Positions 10,156-19,614 of a DNA stretch of 64,000 nt are shown piece by piece; position 1 is the stretch's first letter, and each line of letters begins with the position of its first letter. The notes below the pieces were generated by a model. It saw nothing but the letters and a program-made list of their open reading frames with translations. It did no database searches and was not told the DNA's origin. Source of the DNA: Pythium myriotylum (Eukaryota > Oomycota > Peronosporomycetes > Pythiales > Pythiaceae); contig JALJCQ010000015.1 of assembly GCA_023091665.1 (NCBI GenBank), positions 2,914,001 through 2,978,000 on the forward strand, read 5' to 3'. The translations under genes and the position numbers were made by a program.

Positions 10156-10172
10156 TCATTCCGCATCTTGCG
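10156..10172 (+). promoter_or_regulatory. Inr + FPR core promoter of PAN copy 5
   Basis: TCATTCC plus CATCTTGCG, 86 nt before the ATG at 10242. Confidence 0.6.
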
Positions 10173-10241
10173 CTCCAAGCCTCAAGCTTACTTCTCTCCC
10201 TCCTTCTTCCACCTCTCCCACGGTCTCTCCTCCACTCCACC

Positions 10242-10988
10242 ATGCACACTGCTGGTCTCTTCGTCGCTACTGCGCTGCTGCTCGCCTCCGTCGACGCTCG
10301 TGGAAACGGACCCGGCACCTCTTGTATCGTCCAAGGCCAAGATCGCCTGGGCTTTGACATCGGCAACGTCAAGGGAGCTGACACCGACGCCTGTGTCAGC
10401 GCTTGTGAAAAGCGCGAAGGCTGTCGCGTGTGGAGCTGGACCGACTACCAGGGCGGCACCTGCTGGCTCAAGAGCTACCCCTCCCAGCTCGTCCCGAAAG
10501 CCAACGTGACCACCACCACGTGCGTACGTGATGGCAGCCCCTGGAATATCTGTGTCGGCCAATACGGAGTCAACTTCGTTGGCAACGACATCGGTAGCAA
10601 GCCCGCCAAGGTGGCGACGGATTGTTGCGAAATCTGCAACCAATTCACCGGATGCTCAGCGTACTCGTGGTCGGCCGCCAACGGCGGCACGTGTTGGCTT
10701 AAGAGCAGTGTGGGCACTGCCGTGGGCAAGTCGGATGTGATCTCGTCGTCGCTCATCAACGTCGGTCCGGTGTGCGCGTTCGAGTACGACACGGATTTCC
10801 CGGGTCAGGACATCGGCAACAAGCCTGCGGTGAACGCTGGCGAGTGCTGCTCACTGTGCAAGGCTAACGATAGCTGCAAGGCGTACTCGTGGAACAACTA
10901 CAACGGCGGCACGTGCTGGATGAAGAGCGGCAAGGGTAGTGCGGTGACGTCGCCTGGCGTGATCTCGGCCTTTGTTGTCCGAGTCTAG
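10242..10988 (+). CDS. Secreted triple PAN/Apple-domain protein, copy 5 of 5
   Basis: Same 248-residue protein as copies 1-4. Its 5' flank (10084-10140) has the copy-2 variant. Downstream the palindrome fades at about 11148. After that the flank resembles the left edge of the loops with a 70-odd-bp insertion and small tandem duplications. Copy 5 is therefore the end of the mirrored array and may keep the least rearranged 3' context. Initiator at 10156-10172. Confidence 0.85.
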   Translation: MHTAGLFVATALLLASVDARGNGPGTSCIVQGQDRLGFDIGNVKGADTDACVSACEKREGCRVWSWTDYQGGTCWLKSYPSQLVPKANVTTTTCVRDGSPWNICVGQYGVNFVGNDIGSKPAKVATDCCEICNQFTGCSAYSWSAANGGTCWLKSSVGTAVGKSDVISSSLINVGPVCAFEYDTDFPGQDIGNKPAVNAGECCSLCKANDSCKAYSWNNYNGGTCWMKSGKGSAVTSPGVISAFVVRV

Positions 10989-11148
10989 TCTCGTCGAAGC
11001 TGACCTACGTCTCGTCGGGTTTGCTTTGACCTAATCGAGATCATCAGTAAGTAGTGAACACAACGCGGATGACATCATCCAAGCCCCCAATATGAAATAG
11101 AGCTTGTAGGATTCCCAATTCGTACTACGCAGTAGTGATAGTGACGGC

Positions 11149-11720
11149 TGAAGCACACAAACGTTCCCAGAGAGTCTTATTTTTAAAGAATACCCGCAAC
11201 ACGCCGCCGTGATGGCCATAGGGAAGCCAACAGGTCGACCGACGGTTCCTTTGCGAAAGGAAGTCGGCGCAACCACAAATGAAAGTCGGCGCAACCACTA
11301 TACCATGAAGCAGGAATAAGGTGAGGTCTATCGGCTTGCTCTTCTAGAAAACCCATAGCCGGCTCAGTACCTGCTTCAAGGAGCGAGTCCCCGTCATGAG
11401 CGAGATGTCAGTCTAGGAGGTCGGCGTCGGCGGCGTGTTCTGGTCGTGTCGTTGGGTGTATAATCATTGACTGCTGTGAGCTGTGTCTCCGTCGCCAGAT
11501 TTAGTGCCGCCATGCAAATTGGCATGAGACTTTAGATGGAATTGACTCACTGTAGGATAACCTCTAGCAAGCACAAGACAATAGCGAAAATGTGCAAAAA
11601 CCTCCATGAGACAATTACACAAGAACGAGACGGTATCGATTGAAGAACCTAAGAAAATCAATCCATGGCGACCGCTCGTCTAACTCCACAACGTACTAAT
11701 GGGATTTTTCCGACATGAGT
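11149..11720. other. Intergenic, diverged loop-like sequence then unique
   Basis: 11217-11325 is a diverged relative of the loop start (compare 1080-1140), with the GAAAGTCGGCGCAACCAC block tandemly doubled. From about 11330 to 11720 nothing recognisable is seen. Confidence 0.5.
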
Positions 11721-12408
11721 TCAGAAACCAGCAAGCACAGCCGAGATAATACCAGCGGCGGCCGCAGTCTTACCCTTACCGCTCTTCATCCAGCACGTGC
11801 CGCCGTTGAAGTTGCTCCACGAGTACGCCTTGCAGTCCTTGTTCTCCTTACACAGCGAGCAGCACACACCGGCATCCTTCGCCGATGTCGTTACCGATGA
11901 AGTCGGTGTCGTACTCGAACGGGCACACCGGACCCCAGAGCTGCACGATGCTCGACGAGTGCGCACCAGGCTTGGCAATCACATGGCCGACGCTGCTCTT
12001 GAGCCAGCAGGTGCCGCCGTTGTAGTCGTTCCAGGCGTAGGCCGTGCAGCCGGGGTGCTCGTTACAGACATCACAGCAGTCCTCGAACTTCTTGCCGGGC
12101 TTGTTGGCGATGTCGTTCCCGACAAAGTCGATGTCCTTGTAGTCAGCGCAGATCTGCGAAGGTCTGCTCGGCGTAGGAGGTGGAGTTGGCTTTTGCGGTG
12201 GAGCTGGTGTCGGCGGAGGCGTCGACGATGGAGGGCGAGGAGGCTGTGTATTAACGGGTGGGATGTTGTCGCTAGGTGTCAAGATAGGTACTGGAGTCAA
12301 CGGTGATGGTGGAGGGGGCATGGCAGGATTGTCAATAAGTTGGCCAGACACTGGAACTGCAAACGCAGCGATTGCCGCCGTCGCGAGACATTTTTTCATC
12401 GACAACAT
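11721..12408 (-). pseudogene. Chimeric PAN/Apple gene with 11-bp frameshift
   Basis: The frame from 12408 encodes a signal peptide (residues 1-22), a Pro/Thr-rich linker of about 65 residues, one full PAN module (from CADYKDIDF) and the start of another. It then hits a stop at 11848. Against the gene at 19615-20400, 11 bases are missing in the NDIGNKPAK segment (near 11885). The correct frame resumes beyond the gap and runs intact to TGA at 11721-11723. Bases 11722-12142 are almost identical to 19615-20047, but the 5' part is unrelated to that gene. So it looks like a converted or recombined gene that later broke. As it stands it could make a 186-residue truncated secreted protein. Confidence 0.75.
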
Positions 12409-13198
12409 ACGTGAGACTTCTCAACTCCAGAGGTGCTCGATGCGCGTGCTGAATAATAGGAAATGAACACGTGCTTTCAATCGAAAACGAAATCCTTGTT
12501 GAGTCTTTTCGGGACTAATCGACCAAAAGACACCCACCCACTTCACCCAAACGTCATGTCCAACGCAAATCTGATCCATTCGCTGGAACTCAAACTTGTC
12601 TCTCTCCATGCCCATCAGCGAAACGAGCTCAAGCGGATAGCTACTGTAACGTTACTGGTAGCTAATCCAGCTTGTTGCCGTACGTGGCACCCAGTTGGAG
12701 ACTGGTGGCTTAAAGTTGGAGGCTGGACAGACTAAATCACCAAAAATTGGCTGGCTGATCCACGCGCTGTCATCTTTTATGTCCAGCTGGACGAGTTCGG
12801 ACACTCTTCCCCACCCTGATCCTACTGTAGCTCAGCCAAGGTTGTGATGATGGTGAAAGTTGAGAGTCTATTGCGTTACGTCTGTGCGAACAGCTCTCAG
12901 GCAGCGTTGTAGATGCATACGTGCGGCAACGGGCTTTCCTGGGGTTCCACGCCAGACAAGTTCCTACTTGCACAACTAGGGGGCAACAGGAGTTGAAGTT
13001 GGTAGAGTCCATTTGCATCATCACTATCGTCGCCACACTCAACATCATTATCAAATTGCAGAGTATCTCAGGATGGATAAACGTTACGCAGGGCGAATGT
13101 CAGTAACGTCGCTAATGTCGTTGACATGGCTTTTTTTTTTCAAAAATGACGACTCAGGAGCTCGTTAAGAAGCGCGAGAAGACCAGTCCGATCTCTGA
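12409..13198. other. Intergenic, nothing recognised
   Basis: About 790 bp between two minus-strand PAN genes. Only a T-rich run near 13131-13140 stands out. Confidence 0.4.
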
Positions 13199-14092
13199 TT
13201 ACTGAGCGATCGCTTTCGGATCGAACTTGGCTAAAATCGCTGAAACGGCTCCGGCCTTCTTCGCAGTCACACCGTATCCGTTCTTGAGCCAGCACGTCCC
13301 ACCATTGTAGTCAGTCCACGTGTAGGCCTTGCATCCAGCAGTCGCTTTGCAGAACCCACAGCACGTGCTTGCACTAGACGCACCTTTGCTGGCGATGTCG
13401 TTGCCAACGAAGTCGACGTCGTGAGTTGCGCCGCAAACATCACCATGGAGAGGAGACAGCACTGACGAGGTCACGCCTGCGTTGTACTCGACCTGACCCA
13501 CGGAGCTCTTGAGCCAGCATGTGCCATTGTTGTAGTTGGTCCACGAGTACGCCTTGCAGCCTCCGTACTCATTGCACACGCTACAGCAGTCCGCGGCGGA
13601 TTTGCCGGGCTTATTGGCGATATCGTTGCCAGCAAAGTCGATCCCCACGTTCGCGTTGCAGACTTCGTGCGGGCGGTCGTAGACACAGTTGGTTGAGGTC
13701 ACACCTGGCTTATCGACAAGCTTGCCTGGGTACGTCTTGAGCCAGCAAGTACCCCCGTTGTAGTCGTTCCAGGACCACGTGAGGCATTCGGGAGTGCGCT
13801 GGCACTTCGACGGACACCACTGGAGTGAAGATGACCAGCTCGTGAGGTCGAAACCGAGTCGATCCTTATCCTTGAGAATCGTACAAGCCGACGGAAGTGG
13901 CGGGGCGGTAGCTGGTGGTGACGGTGCCAACGTTGTGCCCGGTGGCACCTGTGGGCTAGTGTGGGGAACTTCCGGGTCGAACGGAATATCACCGACTGGA
14001 ATGAGGACATCGGACGGAGTCGGTGAGGCTTGTTGCTGCGCCGAGACCACGGCAAGCGTCGCTGCAAGTGAGAGTAGAGCCGTAGCGTGCAT
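13199..14092 (-). CDS. Secreted PAN/Apple protein with Pro/Thr-rich linker
   Basis: Encodes 297 residues. There is a signal peptide (about residues 1-18), then a 50-residue linker rich in Pro, Thr and Ser that could be O-glycosylated. Three PAN modules follow, opening at CTILKDKDRLGFDL, CNANVGIDFAGNDI and CGATHDVDFVGNDI. Each ends in a GGTCWLK or NGTCWLK motif. The last residues are AKFDPKAIAQ, a tail also seen (as FDPNAVPQQ) in the broken gene at 15056-15595, so these two form a subfamily. A CCATTCC initiator-like site lies about 30 nt upstream (near 14115-14130, minus). Secreted lectin-like role inferred. Confidence 0.85.
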   Translation of the reverse strand: MHATALLSLAATLAVVSAQQQASPTPSDVLIPVGDIPFDPEVPHTSPQVPPGTTLAPSPPATAPPLPSACTILKDKDRLGFDLTSWSSSLQWCPSKCQRTPECLTWSWNDYNGGTCWLKTYPGKLVDKPGVTSTNCVYDRPHEVCNANVGIDFAGNDIANKPGKSAADCCSVCNEYGGCKAYSWTNYNNGTCWLKSSVGQVEYNAGVTSSVLSPLHGDVCGATHDVDFVGNDIASKGASSASTCCGFCKATAGCKAYTWTDYNGGTCWLKNGYGVTAKKAGAVSAILAKFDPKAIAQ

Positions 14093-15055
14093 CTTGATTT
14101 AGACTGGTCCAGTGCAAGTTGAGGAATGGTTACCTGGACGATGTTTGCTCGGGCTTGAGCCGCGAGCGGACTCAACTTGAGACCGTGATCATTGTTCACA
14201 GATATTATAGAATGGATCTTTACGCTCGTAGTGAAAATTTTCGAGATGACTGAGGATGCGGGAATCGTGTGGTCGTCCACGGCAGTGTCTTAGCGTGATC
14301 CATCGCTTGCATCTTGGTAACAGCGAGTAGAGATCTTGTCTTGCTCCTGTACAACTCTCTGGTAAGAACTTTCAGTCGCGATGTTGACGTTTGACCAGAT
14401 CCACAGAAAGTGGGTTTGGGTGCGCGATGGCAGGTGTCGTGCGTGACTCACTGTCTTTGGGCGTCCATGGAAGCTTCAACTGAGCACATCACGGTTGAAG
14501 TCTTCAACTCGTGTTCGTACCCTGATACGAACACCTTAACTTGTACCACGTTAGAATATGCACAACTGGCAATCCCCATCGTGCTAAATCATTACGCAAT
14601 GGCCGACTGTCCGTTTGGTTTTACTTGAAGTCAGAGCGGAACATGTTGCTGTCTGAATTGAAAACCGAAGAGGCGGTCGATTTTTCAGCTGGAACGTCCA
14701 CTACAACAATACTGTACCGTCGAAGGGAGCTAATAAGTGGAAGTGGACTGACTCCCGACTCCAAGGCCATTTGACTTGGTTGTCAGTACATTCCACTAAT
14801 TGTTCGTGGAGGATAGAGCACCAAAAAGACCAAAACTGATGCAGTCTGTATCGTACTTCATGGTATACGCTGCTAGTCCAAGCGGCAGCTACCCGCGTTG
14901 CTTGGTTGGGAGGACAGAGGTGGTCACGTCTGCACGCCGAATCGCGAACCAAACATGTATTACAGTTTCTCGCGCACTATGCATTTGATAGGTCAACTCA
15001 CACGACTAAGATGTGTTTGCGGCTTGCACTGTCGCAGGCGCTAGACCAGAGAAGC
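14093..15055. other. Intergenic, nothing recognised
   Basis: About 960 bp between two minus-strand PAN genes. No repeat or conserved frame noticed apart from the initiator-like site next to 14092. Confidence 0.4.
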
Positions 15056-15595
15056 TTACTGCTGTGGCACAGCGTTCGGGTCGAAAGTTGAAACGATTGC
15101 GGAAACGGCACCTCCGTACGCAGCGACCGAGCCGTACGAGCTCTTGAGCCAACACGTGCCGCCGTTGTAGTCGGTCCAAGTATAGGCCTTGCAGCCGGTA
15201 GTAGCCTTGCAGATGCTGCAGCAAGCACCAAATTCGGGCGCCGGCTTGTTGGTGAGGTCGTTCCCGACGAAGTCGATGCCGCGAACAGCTCCGCATACAT
15301 CATTAGTGATTGGCGCAAGCGAAGACGAGGTCACGCCGGTCTTGAACTCGACTTGGCCGGCTTCGCTCTTGAGCCAACACGTGCCGTTGTTGTAGTTGTT
15401 TCAGGAGTAGACCTTGCAACGGGGGAAGTCCGAGCAAATCTTGCAGCAGTCGGCGGCGGACTTGCCAGGCTTGTTACCGATATCATTCCCAGCGAAATCT
15501 ATACCGACGTACTGATCGCAAGTCGCGTCCTTGGCAAGTGTAACTTGCGAAGCGAGGGCTGCGAGGCAAGCGAGTTTGAGAAGACCAGCGAACAT
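15056..15595 (-). pseudogene. Two-module PAN/Apple gene with nonsense codon
   Basis: Reading from ATG at 15593-15595 gives a signal peptide (about 21 residues) and a PAN module with GIDFAGNDIGNKPG and CCKIC. In the position of the conserved Trp after CKVYS the codon is TGA (15401-15403) instead of TGG. The same frame continues open through NGTCWLKS and a second module (GIDFVGNDL, CKAYTW, GGTCWLKS) to the stop at 15056. The frame length is 180 codons. A single G-to-A change explains the break, so it is recent. TGA readthrough is possible but unsupported. Confidence 0.75.
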
Positions 15596-16334
15596 CTTGG
15601 ATGGGAGGAGCTTGATTGGAAGCCTGGGCGGTGGACCAGAAGTTGGTGAATGATACTTGGTCTCGATGCGGAATCCGATCTCTCTTCCCCTCGCAAGATC
15701 TACTGGGAGGACAGGGGATGCGTTGCAAGAAGAGTTGGAGAGTTCGTTCTGTCGCGCAGGCACATCAGTCATCGAGAAATTTCCTCCAAATGCGCTGTTG
15801 CATCCATTGTATCCATACGCGCAAGTGATATGGCAACAGATGGAGGACGCTTTAGAACAACAACATAGCGAAGACAATGCCACGAACTCACTACATACGT
15901 GTGTACAGAAGATTTGGGCTTTGCTGGGGGTCACTCACCGGAAGAATTCTGTGGAATGTGCCAATCAAAAGAAATATCTAGCCGACAAAGTTGAATCAAA
16001 TACTGTACGGGAGGAATTCACGTTGTTTTCATCTGATGGATCGTCGTTGACGATCTCTATCAGTATTCGCTCGTTACAAACAGTCGGCGTGACCTGATCG
16101 CCAGCACTTGTTCATTGAGCCAATGACGCAATGGTCCGCACTCATTGTCACGGATTCCTTTTAGTCGCCCCTCTCTATTGCAATCCAAAGCACCACTCGA
16201 CGCATCCTCACACGACCCCGCGACTAAGACACCCACCAGGTGATAGTATGACGAAAGACCTGAGCGTTAACTTATCAGCCACCCTGATGTGCAAAGATCG
16301 AGGAGTTCAGAGAGCTGTATTGTTGTTACTCTAG
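15596..16334. other. Intergenic, nothing recognised
   Basis: About 740 bp upstream of the broken PAN gene and downstream of the next one. Short frames occur here, none with recognisable content. Confidence 0.4.
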
Positions 16335-17063
16335 TTAGAAGCCTGCGAGCTTGGCAGAGATGACACCAGCCTTAGAAGCAGTCGCACCCTTGCCGCTCTT
16401 CATCCAGCACGTGCCACCGTTGTGATTGCTCCACGAGTACGCCTTACAGTCCTTGTTCTCCTTGCAGATCGTGCAGCACTGGCCAGCGCACTTCGCCGGC
16501 TTGTTGCCGATGTCGTTGCCAACAAAGTCTGTGTCGTACTCAAACGGACAAACCGGTCCCCAAAGATTGACAAGCGACGACGAGATCACACCAGGGTTTG
16601 CGATGACATGGCCGACACTCTTCTTGAGCCAGCAGGTACCACCGTTGTAGTTGTTCCAGGCATCCGCTGTGCATCCGCTGACGCCATTGCAGATGTCACA
16701 GCACGATGAGGCCGCTTTGGCAGGTTGGCTGCCCATGTCCATGCCAACGAAATCAATGTCAGTGTAGTCGGCGCAGATGAGCGAGGCCGCGTTATTGACG
16801 CAGGTCGTCGAGAAAACGCCTGCTTTGGTGATTAGCGAGGTTCCGTGCGTCTTGAGCCAGCAAGTGCCGCCGTTGTAGTTGCTCCAAGCCCACGTCGCAC
16901 AGCCCGAGGTCGAGTTACAGTATCCCTGGCACGAGTACAGCGCTCCGCGCACGTTTGAGAGGTCGAAACCCGGACGGTCCGAGTCGACGAGGAGGGTGCA
17001 GTTTTGAGCCTGCACCGTTGAGGCGATCAGAGCGAGTGCGATGGCGACAATCTTTCCGTGCAT
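16335..17063 (-). CDS. Secreted triple PAN/Apple-domain protein
   Basis: Encodes 242 residues: signal peptide (1-19) then, without a linker, three PAN modules starting at CTLLVDSDRPGFDL, CADYTDIDFVGMDM and CPFEYDTDFVGNDI. The first module has the variant family opening (DRPGFDL instead of DFxGNDI) also found in module 1 of the other three-module genes. The middle module has TADAW rather than KAYSW. The end, SAKLAGF, resembles 19615-20400. Sits just downstream (in transcription sense) of a Mutator-like insertion whose edge is about 300 bp from the start codon, within possible promoter sequence. Confidence 0.85.
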   Translation of the reverse strand: MHGKIVAIALALIASTVQAQNCTLLVDSDRPGFDLSNVRGALYSCQGYCNSTSGCATWAWSNYNGGTCWLKTHGTSLITKAGVFSTTCVNNAASLICADYTDIDFVGMDMGSQPAKAASSCCDICNGVSGCTADAWNNYNGGTCWLKKSVGHVIANPGVISSSLVNLWGPVCPFEYDTDFVGNDIGNKPAKCAGQCCTICKENKDCKAYSWSNHNGGTCWMKSGKGATASKAGVISAKLAGF

Positions 17064-17360
17064 GGCTGAACGAGAAGGGTTGGCGTGAGGCTTGCAAAAG
17101 GAAAAGTGAATGACGTCTGGTCAGTGAAGTGGCCACAATCAAAATAATGAGCTGTGATATCTGGTGGAAGTGGAATCCTGTGGAAGCTTGAGATATGGAA
17201 CATAGCCGAGACAGCATGTGTTGACTTGGATGGACCAAGTTGAAGAAGGAGGACGAAGAGGCTGACAGCTTGTTTGTGGTCAGCCCTAAACAAGACTTTT
17301 CACAAAGGTGTGAAATCCCCACCTTCCTCTGCCGTTTTTGACAGTGGAAACGCCCAGTGA

Positions 17361-17369
17361 TCATTGGCC
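17361..17369. repeat. Left 9-bp target-site duplication
   Basis: TCATTGGCC immediately outside the left terminal repeat; identical to 18084-18092. Confidence 0.85.
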
Positions 17370-18083
17370 GGGAGATGATATCAGCACCCCCTTGGGACGA
17401 TAGACGCACTCCCTGTACCATGTTCTGGAGTGCCATGTACCGTGCCCTACATTAGTGAACACTTATAACAGTACGTTTTGGTCGTCCCATGATGGCCGAC
17501 GCAAGTACACTTCCTCACAATGTGAGGAAGCTGACGACGGAGCTCTCATACTGCGGTCTTTGCCACGCGAGCCATCAAGCCCTTTCACTCCAGTCTTCTC
17601 GTTGTAGACGCATTGTTGGCCGGGCAGCTCCGTACCAGCTCTGCTCTAATTATTAGAGCAGAGCTGGTGCCCGTGCTGCTCAGCCCGTGTTGCAATTATT
17701 GCAACATAAATATTCATCGTGTAGCCACAGCGCGAAGAAAGAGCGTTTGGCCTCTGCGCGCTCTCAGGTCTAGGGGCAGTGGGTCTCCTGGTGTGATCAC
17801 ACGCGTAGATAACTGCATTTTTGGTCGACTTCCATTGATCCGGCTTGGCTCGGAGTGTGGAAGACTAAGATCGCCAGAAAGCGTCGTGCACTTGGTTTAG
17901 CGATCTGCTCCGCTCATCGAAAGGCGCCACGCATCTTTAAAGCGCTGGTAAGCGTATCGACGGAGGTAAGAGAATCAACATTATTGGTTCCGCCAAGGTA
18001 CTACTTTTGCTTCAACTCCCTATCCCTCGTACCACTTGAAGGGGTGCGTCTATCGTCCCAAGGGGGTGCTGATATCATCTCCC
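17370..18083. mobile_element. Non-autonomous Mutator-like (MULE) element, 714 bp
   Basis: The ends are perfect 40-bp inverted repeats (17370-17409 and 18044-18083) beginning GGGAGATGATATC. The element is flanked by a 9-bp direct repeat, TCATTGGCC, at 17361-17369 and 18084-18092. A 9-bp target duplication with long terminal inverted repeats is the signature of Mutator-superfamily elements. No transposase frame is present, so mobilisation would need a partner in trans. Perfect ends and duplication suggest a young insertion. Confidence 0.85.
17635..17669. repeat. Perfect 17-bp-arm palindrome inside the MULE
   Basis: Arms ACCAGCTCTGCTCTAAT and its complement around a single T. Smaller relatives in the same element: 17510-17530 (10-bp arms, one central A), 17690-17706 (8-bp arms, one central T) and 17791-17802 (GTGTGATCACAC). 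Confidence 0.8.
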
Positions 18084-18092
18084 TCATTGGCC
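18084..18092. repeat. Right 9-bp target-site duplication
   Basis: TCATTGGCC immediately outside the right terminal repeat. Confidence 0.85.
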
Positions 18093-18380
18093 TTTGTGAG
18101 TGATCTCAAAGACAACGAGGAAAGGTGTCGCGATCGACTGACTTGAGTCTCAGGTCATTGTACTATTGCATCCTTGACGATGAAGAATGGATCTGAAATG
18201 AGACCCAAGACGGCGTCAATTCAAGGGATAGAGCATCTTCTTAGAACATGCAAATCAAGTGTATTTTGGTTAGGGCGCTTTCAATGCACGGCTTACTGCG
18301 CGTCAATAGCCATCTCTGATGTGGGAGGCTTGCATCTAAGCAGATTCAACTCTTTCGTGAAGAGCGACCACCGTTATGGC
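18093..18380. other. Intergenic, nothing recognised
   Basis: Lies between the MULE and the 3' end of the next PAN gene; no feature seen. Confidence 0.4.
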
Positions 18381-19166
18381 TTAGAACCGGACAAGCTTGG
18401 CCGAGATCACGCCCGGCGACGCGATGGTCTTACCCTTGCCGCTCTTCATCCAGCACGTTCCTCCGTTGTAGCCACTCCACGAGTACGCCTTGCAGTCCTT
18501 GTTGGTCTTGCAAATCTTGCAGCACTCACCTGCATGCTTAGCAGGCTTGTTGCCGATGTCGTTGCCGACGAAGTCAATGTTCTGTTCGAACGGGCACACA
18601 GGGCCATCGAGCAGGACAATGCTCGAAGAGACCACACCAACCTTGGCAACCACATGGTCCACACCACTCTTCAGCCAGCACGTTCCGCCGTTGTAGTCGC
18701 TCCAAGCGTAGGCCTTGCATCCCGGGTGGTTGTTGCAGATGCCGCAGCAGTCCTTGAACTTCTCGGCCTTCTTGTTGGCAATGTCGTTGCCAGCAAAATC
18801 GATGTCCTTAAAAGCGCTGCAGACCGGCGATTCCTTCTCGTTGATACAGTCGGTCGACGTCACACCTTCCTTGTCCACGAGCTTGCTGGCGCGCGACTTG
18901 AGCCAGCACGTGCCCCCTTCGTAGTTGTTCCAGCTCCACGTGACGCAACCTGAGGTCTTGTCACAGGCCTTTTCGCATGACTGGAGCTTGCCCTTGACGT
19001 TGGCCAAGTCAAAGCCAGGACGATCCTTGTTGACGAGGAAGTTGCAGGTCGAGTTTCCTCCCGGGAGTGGGGGCATCGTCGGGCATGGAGTGTCCTGCGA
19101 AGCATCAGCGGAGGCCGAAGCCGCGAGGGCCGAGAGAGCAAAGACGAAGAGACCAGCGGAGTGCAT
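18381..19166 (-). CDS. Secreted triple PAN/Apple-domain protein
   Basis: Encodes 261 residues from the ATG at 19164-19166. The frame extends upstream without a signal-like sequence, and the initiator lies 56-75 nt before this ATG. The N-terminus MHSAGLFVFALSAL resembles that of the five palindrome copies. A short Pro/Gly-rich linker precedes three modules (CNFLVNKDRPGFDL, CSAFKDIDFAGNDI, CPFEQNIDFVGNDI). The middle and last modules keep CC-x-x-C, CKAY(A/S)W and GGTCW. The end, ISAKLVRF, is close to the ISAFVVRV of the palindrome gene, so this is a likely sister lineage. Confidence 0.85.
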   Translation of the reverse strand: MHSAGLFVFALSALAASASADASQDTPCPTMPPLPGGNSTCNFLVNKDRPGFDLANVKGKLQSCEKACDKTSGCVTWSWNNYEGGTCWLKSRASKLVDKEGVTSTDCINEKESPVCSAFKDIDFAGNDIANKKAEKFKDCCGICNNHPGCKAYAWSDYNGGTCWLKSGVDHVVAKVGVVSSSIVLLDGPVCPFEQNIDFVGNDIGNKPAKHAGECCKICKTNKDCKAYSWSGYNGGTCWMKSGKGKTIASPGVISAKLVRF

Positions 19167-19221
19167 GGTGAAAGTTGGTAGAGTGAAGGCTGGAGGCTGT
19201 TTTGAACCGATGAAGGGTGAA

Positions 19222-19242
19222 GCGCAAAATGCGGAATGAGCT
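19222..19242 (-). promoter_or_regulatory. Inr + FPR core promoter of the PAN gene at 18381-19166
   Basis: The minus strand reads GCTCATTCCGCATTTTGCGC, a full match to the oomycete Inr + FPR consensus. It would give a 5' UTR of about 70 nt. Confidence 0.7.
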
Positions 19243-19614
19243 GTGTGAGAGGAGTCGATCGATCTGCTACTCCTCATCGGTCGGATCATGGATCAAATCA
19301 AGAGAAGGCCGTGATTCCCCTTCATGGTGTACCGAACACGGCTGCCGTGGTTCCAGACATTAGCACGCGTCATCTGGACGCTGTGGGGCTCGAGCTGGTC
19401 AGTAGCGATCTCATCGCGGGGTTGTCGAGACACTGTGGGCGAACGGCGTGTGGAGATGTTCAGATCGAAATGTACTGAACATTCGGGTCAGAGGTTGTAT
19501 CTATCCATAAAGCCAATAGCAACAAGCTGCCGATTTTGTAGCACCTCGGAAGGGCCTTCCTACTTTATTGAAAGTGCTAACACAATCTACGACCTTACTA
19601 CGTCTGGCTACAAC
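19243..19614. other. Intergenic, nothing recognised
   Basis: Gap between a core promoter and the 3' end of the next gene. Confidence 0.4.

Larger units (their letters stand above)
1984..11148. repeat. Large palindrome: arms 1984-6114 and 7031-11148
   Basis: The left arm contains PAN copy 2, the 2-kb spacer and copy 3; the right arm contains copy 4, the inverted spacer and copy 5. Between about 3560 and 6114 base x pairs with 13145-x; below about 3540 it pairs with 13134-x. The change is an 11-bp tandem unit present three times on the left and twice on the right. Other differences are scattered single bases, such as one that turns Ile into Thr in a spurious frame near 3870/9270. Arms are about 4.1 kb with a 916-bp loop. 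Confidence 0.9.
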
